NCBI GenBank assembly: GCA_964624065.1
Contig: CAZUWF010000002.1
Coordinates: 117,873 to 181,872 of the forward strand
Origin: UBA7960 sp964624065
GTDB lineage: Bacteria; Bacteroidota; Bacteroidia; Bacteroidales; UBA7960
Reading direction: 5' to 3'
DNA length: 64,000 nt
A program made the translations under genes and the position numbers. This document shows, piece by piece, positions 53,114-60,595 of the stretch. The notes beneath the pieces are model-generated. The model saw only the letters and a program-made list of their open reading frames with translations, was not told the DNA's origin and searched no databases. How positions within the stretch are numbered: the stretch's first letter is position 1; the number at the start of each line of letters is the position of its first letter.

Positions 53114-53677
53114 CTAATCTTCGGTACCTTTATCGCCAACGAAGTACTGTTCTTTGTGCTTGAACAACAGGTTGAAAGTGGTTAGCGAGCCGTAAATCTT
53201 GGTTAGGTATTGCTGAAGATTAACCTTTTCTTCATCTTCCAGCTTGGAATTGCTGTTGATTCGCTGCTCCATTACCCTGAGTCTATCGCGCACCAATACT
53301 ATTTTGTGAAAGAATGCTTCAATTGGAATTTCCTTTCCCTTGAGACCAGTTACCCCCGGTTGAAGAATTATCGTCCCCCTTTTCCACTTGTCGCCCATCT
53401 CAATTATCTCAGGAAAATCAACGTATCGCCTTAGCACTGTCGAAAAAACCTTTTCCAAGTCTTGTATAGTTATCCCACTGGCTCCTCCGCCGCCATTTCC
53501 CTCCTCTATTTTTGAAGGTTCAACCAGTTTTAAACCCTCGAAGGTTCGGGATATTTCCTTATCTCCTTTGGTGGCAAAAAAAATCGTAGCGGTTGTTAGC
53601 CCAACATTGGTAATCACCCCCGTACCAAAAGCGGAGTGCTCCACCTTTGCCCCTATCTTGAATTGATCTTGATCCAT
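53114..53677 (-). CDS. Small protein with UvrD-tail-like (Tudor) domain
   Basis: About 187 residues from ATG complement 53675-53677. The N-terminal 50 residues read FKIGAKVEHSAFGTGVITNV and resemble the Tudor-like C-terminal domain of UvrD/PcrA helicases that contacts RNA polymerase. The rest is helical and acidic or basic alternately. A promoter motif at 53710-53717 with a -33 TTTTG at good spacing supports this start; a TTG at 53731 lies upstream of the promoter and is rejected. It is convergent with the nitroreductase gene. Standalone function unknown. Confidence 0.75.
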   Translation of the reverse strand: MDQDQFKIGAKVEHSAFGTGVITNVGLTTATIFFATKGDKEISRTFEGLKLVEPSKIEEGNGGGGASGITIQDLEKVFSTVLRRYVDFPEIIEMGDKWKRGTIILQPGVTGLKGKEIPIEAFFHKIVLVRDRLRVMEQRINSNSKLEDEEKVNLQQYLTKIYGSLTTFNLLFKHKEQYFVGDKGTED

Positions 53678-53709
53678 ATTATTCATTCTAGTCAAAAATA
53701 AATAAATCG

Positions 53710-53738
53710 CAAATTTACAACTTCTCGACAATTCAAAA
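53710..53738 (-). promoter_or_regulatory. Bacteroidota promoter with -33 and -7 elements before the UvrD-tail-like gene
   Basis: On the minus strand, TTTTG (complement 53734-53738) is followed after 16 bases by TAAATTTG (complement 53710-53717). Spacing is close to the Bacteroidota consensus. Confidence 0.6.
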
Positions 53739-53739
53739 C

Positions 53740-53989
53740 AGGTGATGTGAATAATTTACCTTCTTTTCGAGCCCCTATTGCTTCTTTAATCTTTGGAGAT
53801 CGGTGGCCAGGTTGGTGAAATTAATTGCCCGACCCTGTATTGGCCAAAAAAGGGAACCTCAGGGCACACCAGTTATGATCTAAAGGTAATCCAAGGTGTA
53901 ATGGATTAAGTAAGGGTTTTCGGGAATCAATACGGTTAAGGTTTTTTCATTTTGTTCGTTTTTTTCTTCAATTATCCCAAATGGTTAAT
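53740..53989. other. Non-coding space upstream of the DHOD-like gene
   Basis: I see no gene, repeat or hairpin of note here. The full intergenic distance between the divergent genes is just over 350 bases including the two promoters. Confidence 0.4.
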
Positions 53990-53997
53990 TATTTTTG
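53990..53997 (+). promoter_or_regulatory. Bacteroidota -7 promoter motif before the DHOD-like gene
   Basis: TATTTTTG matches TAnnTTTG, 37 bases before the chosen ATG at 54035. Confidence 0.45.
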
Positions 53998-54034
53998 TTG
54001 AACCTTTTTGAAAAAAACCAAAAACATCCACTTT

Positions 54035-55021
54035 ATGGCAGATTTTTCGACCACCTATATGGGCTTGAAATTGAAAAGCCCCATAATAATCGGAAGCAGT
54101 GGCTTGACTAATAGTGTCGAGAAAATCCAAGAAATGGAACTGGCAGGTGCCGGTGCCGTGGTTCTCAAATCTTTGTTCGAAGAGCAAATAAAGCACGATA
54201 TCAGGAGGGTGTATGCGCACGAGGGTATGGCAGGTGCCTACTCCGAGGCCGATGATTACATTGCCAACTACTCGCGTGAGCATAAGGTTGAGGAGTACCT
54301 TAACTTGATCAGGAACTGTAAGGAATCGACCAGTTTTCCAATCATTGCCAGTGTAAACTGCGTTAGTGCAAGTGAGTGGATTAGCTTTTCGAAGAAAATA
54401 GAGTTAGCAGGTGCAGATGCCCTCGAACTGAATGTTTTCGTGTTGCCTTCTGATGTGGCCAAGGAGGCTTCTGAATATCAGAAGCTTTATTATGAGTTGC
54501 TCGAAAAGGTTAAGAAGGAAATAAAGATACCAGTGGCTATGAAGATTTCTTCCTATTTCACCGACTTGGGCAATATGGTCAAGAAGCTGGGATGGTCGGG
54601 TGCCAATGGTGTTGTGCTGTTCAACAGGTTTTTCAGCCCCGACATTGACATTGAAAAAAAACGCATGGCTGTTGGTGGTATTTACAGCAGTCCCGACGAA
54701 ATTGTAACATCGCTGCGCTGGATCGGTTTGTTGGCTGGAAACGTGCAGGTTGATTTGTGCGCCTCAACCGGGGTTCACGATGGTGCAGGAGTGGTTAAGC
54801 AAATTCTTGCTGGTGCAAAGGCTGTGCAGGTTTGCTCCGCCATTTACCAAAAGGGAATACCCCACATTAAGCTCATGAACGATGAAATAAAATCGTGGAT
54901 GGAACGAAATAAGTACGAAAGGATTTCCGATTTTGCAGGTATTATGAGCAGTAAGGCTCTTGGTAGCTCAAGTAGCTTTTTCAGGGTTCAGTTTATGAAG
55001 CATTTTGCGGGGATAGAGTAA
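54035..55021 (+). CDS. Dihydroorotate-dehydrogenase-like flavoprotein, catalytic motif altered
   Basis: About 328 residues from ATG 54035 (MADFSTTYMGLKLKSPIIIG). It has the TIM-barrel start of PyrD-like proteins with FMN-contacting SSGLTNS. The place where true dihydroorotate dehydrogenases have ELN.SCPN reads ELNVFVLP, and the usual catalytic Cys/Ser loop is not apparent. The later barrel strands (VPVAMKISS-like, GANGVVLFNRFF, DLCASTGVHDGAGVVKQILAGAKAVQVCSA) are conserved. It is likely a flavoprotein of unknown substrate in Bacteroidota, not the pyrimidine enzyme. A TTG start at 54008 is possible but less likely. Confidence 0.75.
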   Translation: MADFSTTYMGLKLKSPIIIGSSGLTNSVEKIQEMELAGAGAVVLKSLFEEQIKHDIRRVYAHEGMAGAYSEADDYIANYSREHKVEEYLNLIRNCKESTSFPIIASVNCVSASEWISFSKKIELAGADALELNVFVLPSDVAKEASEYQKLYYELLEKVKKEIKIPVAMKISSYFTDLGNMVKKLGWSGANGVVLFNRFFSPDIDIEKKRMAVGGIYSSPDEIVTSLRWIGLLAGNVQVDLCASTGVHDGAGVVKQILAGAKAVQVCSAIYQKGIPHIKLMNDEIKSWMERNKYERISDFAGIMSSKALGSSSSFFRVQFMKHFAGIE

Positions 55022-55044
55022 TTTGTCTTGGCTTTTTTTGTTTT

Positions 55045-55071
55045 AACCGGGCAAATGTAACCCGGTTTTTT
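55045..55071 (+). terminator. Terminator after the DHOD-like gene
   Basis: AACCGGG and CCCGGTT pair around a 9-base loop, followed by TTTTT. Confidence 0.8.
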
Positions 55072-55099
55072 AGTTTAACACTCATTTGACCATTTGATA

Positions 55100-56248
55100 G
55101 TGGCAGGAGTTTACATTCATATTCCATTTTGCCGCAAGGCTTGTAATTATTGCAACTTTCATTTTTCAACCTCGCTGAAAAGGAAGGAAGATCTGATAGG
55201 TTGCCTTTTATTGGAATTGGAACAGAGAAAAGATTTTTTCAAAACAAATCCCAATCAGTATGAAAAATCAAAAATCGAAACCATTTATTTTGGAGGTGGC
55301 ACCCCGTCGGTAATGCTAACGTCAGAATTGTTGATGCTTCTGGAAAAAATTCATGACGTTTTCGAAGTTTTGCCAAACCCAGAAATTACGATGGAGGCAA
55401 ACCCCGACGATCTCAACATCAACAGGTTGAAGGAATTGAGGAAAACTTCCATAAATCGCCTTAGCCTTGGAATTCAGTCGTTTCACCAAGACGACCTCGA
55501 TTATTTAAACCGAATCCATTCATCCGTCCAAGCCAAAAAGGTAGTGGATAATTGCCTCTCGGTTGGTTTTAGAAACCTTACATTGGACTTGATTTTTGGT
55601 ATTCCTACCTTGACAGACAAAAAGTGGCTTGAAAACCTTGATTATGTTATTGAAAGGAAAATCCCGCACATTTCCGTTTATGGCCTAACCGTTGAACCCA
55701 AGACTCCACTCGAACTTTTTATCCGCAAGGGCAAGGTACAGCCTGTTGATGAGGAACAATATTCGAGGCAGTTTGAAATAATGGTTGACCGCTTAGAATC
55801 GGCAGGCTACGAGCATTACGAGATTTCGAACTTTGCCCTGCCAGGTATGGAATCTCAGCACAACACCTCTTATTGGACAGGCAAACCATACTTGGGATTG
55901 GGCCCCTCGGCGCATAGCTTCAAGGCCAACCAAAGGTGGTGGAATATAGCAAACACCTCAAAATACATCGAAACCATAAAAAGTGGCCATCTGGCCATCG
56001 AAACCGAGGTTTTATCATCAAGCGATTCTTACAACGAGTACATTATGACCTCTTTGCGTACCTCAAAAGGATGCAACTACCAAGAAATAATGGATCGCTG
56101 GGGAGAAAAACAAGTCCAAGACTTTATGATGAAGATGGAGGTTTTTGAAAAAAAGGGTTACATTTCATTTAATGAAGGTGGTATGACCCTAACAAAAAGG
56201 GGTAAGTTACTTGCTGACGGGATTACATCGGAGTTTTTTATTGGCTGA
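55100..56248 (+). CDS. hemW: HemW, radical SAM heme chaperone
   Basis: About 382 residues from GTG 55100, which gives MAGVYIHIPFC, the usual HemW start; a TTG two codons earlier is the alternative. Cys11, Cys15 and Cys18 (CRKACNYC) bind the 4Fe-4S cluster of the radical SAM core. The GGGTPS motif and the substrate region HYEISNFALPG with W.G..YLG.GPSAHS are present. HemW delivers heme to membrane proteins; it was formerly called a coproporphyrinogen III oxidase, and it lacks the extra cysteine of HemN. A terminator shared with the convergent rocD gene follows. Confidence 0.93.
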   Translation: MAGVYIHIPFCRKACNYCNFHFSTSLKRKEDLIGCLLLELEQRKDFFKTNPNQYEKSKIETIYFGGGTPSVMLTSELLMLLEKIHDVFEVLPNPEITMEANPDDLNINRLKELRKTSINRLSLGIQSFHQDDLDYLNRIHSSVQAKKVVDNCLSVGFRNLTLDLIFGIPTLTDKKWLENLDYVIERKIPHISVYGLTVEPKTPLELFIRKGKVQPVDEEQYSRQFEIMVDRLESAGYEHYEISNFALPGMESQHNTSYWTGKPYLGLGPSAHSFKANQRWWNIANTSKYIETIKSGHLAIETEVLSSSDSYNEYIMTSLRTSKGCNYQEIMDRWGEKQVQDFMMKMEVFEKKGYISFNEGGMTLTKRGKLLADGITSEFFIG

Positions 56249-56300
56249 GTTTAAAGAGTTAAGTTCAAGAAAACATTCCGACGGACTTATCCCGGTTACG

Positions 56301-56340
56301 AAAAAAGACCGGCTCCTTTTCAGGAGTCGGTCTTTTATTT
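56301..56340. terminator. Bidirectional terminator between hemW and rocD
   Basis: GACCGGCTCC and GGAGTCGGTC form a 10-base stem (one G.T pair) with A-rich sequence on the left and T-rich on the right, so it can stop both convergent genes. Confidence 0.85.
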
Positions 56341-56354
56341 TTTGATTCGCTGTA

Positions 56355-57581
56355 TTATTCGAATGAAAGGATTGATTTCTTAATAATATCCACACACTCC
56401 ATAAGTTGCTCTTCGGTTATAACCAACGGAGGTGCGAATCTGATTTTGTCGCCATGGGTTGGTTTTGCCAGCAATCCGTTTTCGGCCATTTTGAGGCAAA
56501 CATCCCAAGCGTCTTTGCCGTTTTTTGGACTAATCACGATTGCATTCAATAGGCCCTTACCCCTCACCAGAGTAATCATATCGGTGTCAATTGCCCGAAG
56601 TTCCTTGCGAAGTATTTCGCCAAGGTACTCTGCCCTATCGGCAAGCCTTTCTTCCTTTACCACCTCCAGGGCTGCCATTGCAACTCTTGCTGCTACCGGG
56701 TTGCCGCCAAATGTAGAGCCGTGTTGACCTGGTTTGATTACAAGCATTATATCATCATTGGCCAGAACTGCCGAAACTGGATAAATACCTCCGCTTATTG
56801 CTTTTCCAAGGATCAGAATGTCAGGTTTAACGTCCTCGTGGTCGCATGCAAGTATCCTGCCGGTACGGGCAATCCCCGTTTGCACTTCGTCGGCTATGAA
56901 GAGTACGTTGTGCTTCTTGCAAAGTTCCGATGCTTTTTTCAAGTAACCCTCTTCCGGAACATAAACACCGGCCTCACCTTGTATGGGCTCAACCAAGAAT
57001 CCTGCCACGGTTGGGTCGTGAAGTGCTTTTTCCAAGGCAACTAAATTGTTGTAAGGAATCCTTACGAAACCAGGAGTGTACGGTCCGTAATCGTTGTAGG
57101 CATCGGGGTCGTTGGAAAAGGAAATGATGGTGGTTGTACGGCCGTGGAAGTTGCTGTCGCAAACAATTATCTTGGCCTCGTTTTGAGGAATTCCCTTTTT
57201 CTTGTAACCCCACTTACGGCAAAGCTTTATGGCCGTTTCTACACCCTCGGCGCCTGTGTTCATAGGCAACACCTTGTCAAACCCAAAGAATGATGTGATG
57301 TACTTTTCGTAAACTCCCAAGGCATCGTTGAAAAAAGCCCGAGAGGTGAGTGCCAATTTCTTGGACTGCTCTACTAGGGCATCTACAATTTTAGGGTGGC
57401 AGTGGCCTTGGTTTACGGCCGAGTAAGCCGATAGAAAATCGTAGTACCTTTTTCCTTCAACATCCCAAACAAATACCCCCTCACCCTTGGATAAAACAAC
57501 CGGTAGTGGGTGGTAGTTGTGTGCGCCGTGCTTGTCCTCAAGTTCGATGGCTTGCTGCGAGCTAATTTTTTCGGTGATCAT
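56355..57581 (-). CDS. rocD: Ornithine--oxo-acid aminotransferase
   Basis: A 408-residue PLP-dependent class III aminotransferase that turns ornithine and 2-oxoglutarate into glutamate semialdehyde and glutamate. The Schiff-base lysine is Lys260 (LILGKAISGG), the pyridine-contacting Asp is Asp231 (IADEVQTGIARTG), and the ornithine-aminotransferase phrases HNYHPLPVVLSKGEGV and FLSAYSAVNQGH are exact. Cytoplasmic. Single gene with a promoter motif at 57643-57650 and the bidirectional terminator downstream. Confidence 0.95.
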   Translation of the reverse strand: MITEKISSQQAIELEDKHGAHNYHPLPVVLSKGEGVFVWDVEGKRYYDFLSAYSAVNQGHCHPKIVDALVEQSKKLALTSRAFFNDALGVYEKYITSFFGFDKVLPMNTGAEGVETAIKLCRKWGYKKKGIPQNEAKIIVCDSNFHGRTTTIISFSNDPDAYNDYGPYTPGFVRIPYNNLVALEKALHDPTVAGFLVEPIQGEAGVYVPEEGYLKKASELCKKHNVLFIADEVQTGIARTGRILACDHEDVKPDILILGKAISGGIYPVSAVLANDDIMLVIKPGQHGSTFGGNPVAARVAMAALEVVKEERLADRAEYLGEILRKELRAIDTDMITLVRGKGLLNAIVISPKNGKDAWDVCLKMAENGLLAKPTHGDKIRFAPPLVITEEQLMECVDIIKKSILSFE

Positions 57582-57642
57582 AAAAACTCTTGAATTTTAA
57601 ATGGTTGATTAATTGAAATTTACGATTTTTGCAAGTTTGCTG

Positions 57643-57650
57643 CAAAATTA
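57643..57650 (-). promoter_or_regulatory. Bacteroidota -7 promoter motif for rocD
   Basis: The minus strand reads TAATTTTG, 61 bases before the rocD start. Confidence 0.45.
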
Positions 57651-57713
57651 CTAAAAGGGTTTCGATTAAGGAAGAAAAGAGCAATAATTGGTTCGAATAA
57701 ATGCTAAAGTTCA

Positions 57714-57740
57714 AACAAAAAGCCAGGCAAATACCTGGCC
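57714..57740 (-). terminator. Terminator of the cytoplasmic superoxide dismutase gene
   Basis: On the minus strand GCCAGG and CCTGGC pair around TATTTG and are followed by TTTTTGTTT. It lies 23 bases after the stop codon. Confidence 0.8.
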
Positions 57741-57762
57741 TCCAGATCAATATTGGGATGAC

Positions 57763-58386
57763 CTATTTAATGGCGTTTTTGTACCTGTTTTCCACCACCT
57801 TCCAATCAACCACGTTCCAGTAGTTGGCAAGGTACTCGAGTCGGCGGTTTTGGAATTTCAGGTAGTAGGCGTGCTCCCACACGTCGAAAACCAAAATTGG
57901 GGTTCCCCTCTGTCCAACCACATCCATGTAAGGGTTGTCCTGATTTGGGGTAGTTGTAATCTGAAGTTTTTTCTGTTGGTTTACGATAAGCCAAACCCAA
58001 CCGCTTCCAAAAACAGATGCTCCTGCCTTGTTGAAATCCTCTTGGAATTTTTGAAGGGAGCCAATTTCTTTTTCGATGGCGGCGAGCAACGACGCCGGTG
58101 GCCTGCGGCTTGAATTTGGTGTGATGCTTTTCCACATAAAATGGTGGTTCCAGTATCCGCCGCCTTGGTTCCGCAAAACCTGGGGGTGCTTGCTTATCTC
58201 CCCAAACAAGTCTATAATATCAAGGTTCTCGAGTTCCGTGCCATTTATGGCTAGGTTGAAATTATCGGTGTAAGTCTTGTGGTGCTTGCCATGGTGTATT
58301 CGCATGGTAGCCTCGTCAATAAATGGCTCGAATGCACCGTAATCGTGTTCAAGCTCGGTTAGTTTGTATTTTCCTATTTCTGCCAT
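57763..58386 (-). CDS. Superoxide dismutase, Fe/Mn family, cytoplasmic
   Basis: About 207 residues from ATG complement 58384-58386 (MAEIGKYKLTELEHDYGA). An upstream in-frame stretch to 58491 crosses the promoter motif and is rejected. Metal ligands are seen in MRIHHGKHH, WNHHFMW and DVWEHAYY (Asp and His). The glutamine in TPNQDNP takes the C-terminal position typical of Mn enzymes, so Mn or cambialistic is more likely than Fe. It lacks a signal peptide, so it acts in the cytoplasm. It is followed downstream by a terminator and preceded by a lipoprotein paralogue on the same strand. Confidence 0.92.
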   Translation of the reverse strand: MAEIGKYKLTELEHDYGAFEPFIDEATMRIHHGKHHKTYTDNFNLAINGTELENLDIIDLFGEISKHPQVLRNQGGGYWNHHFMWKSITPNSSRRPPASLLAAIEKEIGSLQKFQEDFNKAGASVFGSGWVWLIVNQQKKLQITTTPNQDNPYMDVVGQRGTPILVFDVWEHAYYLKFQNRRLEYLANYWNVVDWKVVENRYKNAIK

Positions 58387-58466
58387 AACTGCTTGACTTT
58401 TTTGGTTGTGTATTTTGTTATGCTGGTGCTTCTGAATCCATTTACCCTGCATTTCGATTTCACTGA

Positions 58467-58474
58467 CAAAATTA
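58467..58474 (-). promoter_or_regulatory. Bacteroidota -7 promoter motif for the cytoplasmic superoxide dismutase
   Basis: The minus strand reads TAATTTTG about 80 bases before the chosen start and just after the terminator of the upstream dismutase gene. It gives the two dismutase genes separate transcripts. Confidence 0.45.
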
Positions 58475-58495
58475 CTCTTTTTTGAAACCATTTAT

Positions 58496-58532
58496 AAAAA
58501 AAAACGACGGCCCATTGCTGGAACCGCCGTTT
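58496..58532 (-). terminator. Terminator of the lipoprotein superoxide dismutase gene
   Basis: On the minus strand AACGGCGG pairs with CCGTCGTT (one G.T pair) and is followed by a run of T. Confidence 0.7.
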
Positions 58533-58563
58533 CCCATCAATCATCACACCAAAAAACAAACCA

Positions 58564-59334
58564 TTATTTTATTGCTTCCAAGTACCTTCTTTCCACCTCT
58601 GCCCAATTTACCACTTTCCAAAAGCTGCCCAAGTATTCGGGCCTTCGGTTTTGGTACTTGAGGTAGTAGGCGTGCTCCCAAACATCAACACCAAGAATTG
58701 GAACACCTTGTACGTCGGCTACATCCATAAGAGGATTGTCTTGGTTGGGAGTGCTGGTTACCTGAAGATTCTTATTGTTGTCAACAATAAGCCAGGCCCA
58801 TCCGCTACCAAAGCGAGTTGTACCGGCGTTGTTGAAAAGTTCCTTGAATTTGTCGAATGATCCAAATGCTGTTTCGATGGCTTGGAGAAGCTCGCCCGAT
58901 GGTGAGCCTCCTGCGTTGGGTGCCATAATTTGCCAGAATAAGGCATGATTCCAATGCCCACCCCCGTTATTCCTAACTGCCATCGGATACTTGCTCATAT
59001 TGGCAAAAATATCCAGAAGATCCACACCTTCTAGTTCGGTACCGGCAACGGCGCTGTTCAAATTATTTACGTATGCCTGGTGGTGCTTACCATGGTGTAT
59101 TTCCATCGTCATCTTGTCAACGTATGGCTCAAGGGCGTCGTGCGCGTAGGGCAAATCAGCCAAAACGTATTTTCCGGTCGAGTCTTTCATTATACTTTCA
59201 ATTACGGGTTTATTTATTGTTATTAATTCTTTTTGGGGTTCTGATTCAATTTCAACTTTCTCCTGCTGGGTGCAACTTGACAAAATAGTTATAAGCGAAA
59301 AAGAAATTGCCAAAACTGTTTTAATCTTCTTCAT
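58564..59334 (-). CDS. Superoxide dismutase, Fe/Mn family, surface lipoprotein
   Basis: A 256-residue paralogue of the neighbouring dismutase with an extra N-terminus. A lipobox ends at Cys21 (LITILSSC), followed by a polar linker of about 30 residues, so the enzyme is a lipid-anchored envelope protein. The catalytic part starts FVLADLPYAHDALEP-like sequence and keeps MEIHHGKHH, WNHALFW, the TPNQDNP glutamine and DVWEHAYYLKYQNRR. It would detoxify superoxide in the periplasm or at the surface. A tandem pair with one cytoplasmic and one lipoprotein form suggests a duplication followed by relocation. Separate terminator and promoter motifs lie between the two. Confidence 0.92.
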   Translation of the reverse strand: MKKIKTVLAISFSLITILSSCTQQEKVEIESEPQKELITINKPVIESIMKDSTGKYVLADLPYAHDALEPYVDKMTMEIHHGKHHQAYVNNLNSAVAGTELEGVDLLDIFANMSKYPMAVRNNGGGHWNHALFWQIMAPNAGGSPSGELLQAIETAFGSFDKFKELFNNAGTTRFGSGWAWLIVDNNKNLQVTSTPNQDNPLMDVADVQGVPILGVDVWEHAYYLKYQNRRPEYLGSFWKVVNWAEVERRYLEAIK

Positions 59335-59442
59335 CTTAATTTAATTTAGACTTCATTTAAATAACAAAATTCTTTAAGGAATGTTCGGTTATTTTAAAAA
59401 AAAATCGATAATTATTTTTGGATGGCTGGTTACCCCAACAAA

Positions 59443-60399
59443 TCAGTTTAATGACAAATAAGGGGCTATTTTGGAGAAAATGGAGTCGCTTATCAATTTC
59501 GATTTTTTCAGGTCTTCGGCCTTTCTGAATGGCCCGTGCTGGTTTCGAAAAGCAATTATTGAACTGGCAATATTCCTATTAATGTATGGGTGTCTAACAA
59601 GGTTTTCCCAAGTTGATGTGTTTATGTTTATTTTGTTTATTAGGCCAGGATCAATTTCGAGCCAATTTATAATTTGTTCGAATCTTGCACTATCCATTCC
59701 AAATACTTCCATAAGTTGGTTTTTGTTTACGAAACCTCCCAACAGTTCTCGATATTTAATTATCCGCCTTCCAAATGTAGGGCCTATTCCACTCACTGTT
59801 ACAAGGGTTGCAGAGTCGGCCGTATTTAGGTTTACAATCTGCCTTTCGATAGTATTTGAGGGTCTTGAAATTTCCGGTTTGCCGACAGCCATTCTATTTT
59901 GACCACCCAATTGAGAAGCCTTTGAGGGAAGATCTATGAAAGGCTCGAGTTGGCTGTAAACATCGTCGGTAATTGAGTAAATGCGGGCGAGGTCTTCCTT
60001 GAACCTAAAAGTTCCACCCGCTTTTTCGAAGTTGTGAATTCTATTTGCAATGTTTTGTGGTATTCCCATCCTTTGCCACTCCGATATTGGCAACCTGTTT
60101 GGGTTGAACCTGAACGGATTTAGGTTAATTGGTTGGTTGCTTGCAAACCTTTGATTTCTGTTTTGGTTTTGCCACCCACGACGGCTTTCCCTTTCGGCCT
60201 CTCGGGCAATTCTCGTTTCTTCGAGTTTGGCTTCAAATTCGGCTACTGCGGCTTCAAACTTGCTGAAATCCTGATCTTTACTCTTTATCGTCAGTCGATA
60301 AACAAATGGTGCAAGGACCGAAATTAGAATTATTCCCAGCAATACGAATATTCCCATACGTTCGCCTTTGCTGAATTGAAAATAATCTTTCCAAGCCAT
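59443..60399 (-). CDS. Helix-hairpin-helix (ComEA-like) membrane-anchored protein
   Basis: About 318 residues from ATG complement 60397-60399 (MAWKDYFQFSKGERMG). One transmembrane helix at about residues 16-38 is followed by a charged linker and three helix-hairpin-helix units: KAGGTFRFKEDLARIY, LVTVSGIGPTFGRRIIKYRELLGGF and HPYINRNIASSIIAFR. These resemble ComEA, which binds incoming DNA, but many Bacteroidota have such proteins without a shown role in uptake. The DNA-binding call is family knowledge; a competence role is only possible. Confidence 0.85.
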   Translation of the reverse strand: MAWKDYFQFSKGERMGIFVLLGIILISVLAPFVYRLTIKSKDQDFSKFEAAVAEFEAKLEETRIAREAERESRRGWQNQNRNQRFASNQPINLNPFRFNPNRLPISEWQRMGIPQNIANRIHNFEKAGGTFRFKEDLARIYSITDDVYSQLEPFIDLPSKASQLGGQNRMAVGKPEISRPSNTIERQIVNLNTADSATLVTVSGIGPTFGRRIIKYRELLGGFVNKNQLMEVFGMDSARFEQIINWLEIDPGLINKININTSTWENLVRHPYINRNIASSIIAFRNQHGPFRKAEDLKKSKLISDSIFSKIAPYLSLN

Positions 60400-60417
60400 T
60401 GTTGAGTTGAATATTGG

Positions 60418-60425
60418 CAAAAATA
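60418..60425 (-). promoter_or_regulatory. Bacteroidota -7 promoter motif for the helix-hairpin-helix gene
   Basis: The minus strand reads TATTTTTG, 19 bases before the chosen start. Confidence 0.45.
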
Positions 60426-60567
60426 CAAAATTGGGTGTTCAATTTTATCTTTTTCCAGAGGTTCTGATAAGAATAATTTCAAAATAATGAGCGCGACATT
60501 GTGTTGAAAAGTAGCGTTTCAAAACTGCAATGTGAACAAAAGAAAACTGCAGGGAAAATAATATACT

Positions 60568-60575
60568 TATCTTTG
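60568..60575 (+). promoter_or_regulatory. Bacteroidota -7 promoter motif for the BspA-like gene
   Basis: TATCTTTG is a perfect TAnnTTTG, 21 bases before the ATG at 60596. Confidence 0.6.
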
Positions 60576-60595
60576 TTCATGGCAATAAATTTTTT

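Noticed and set aside
58387..58491. Longer start for the cytoplasmic superoxide dismutase
   Set aside because: It runs through the promoter motif and adds residues not found in the family.
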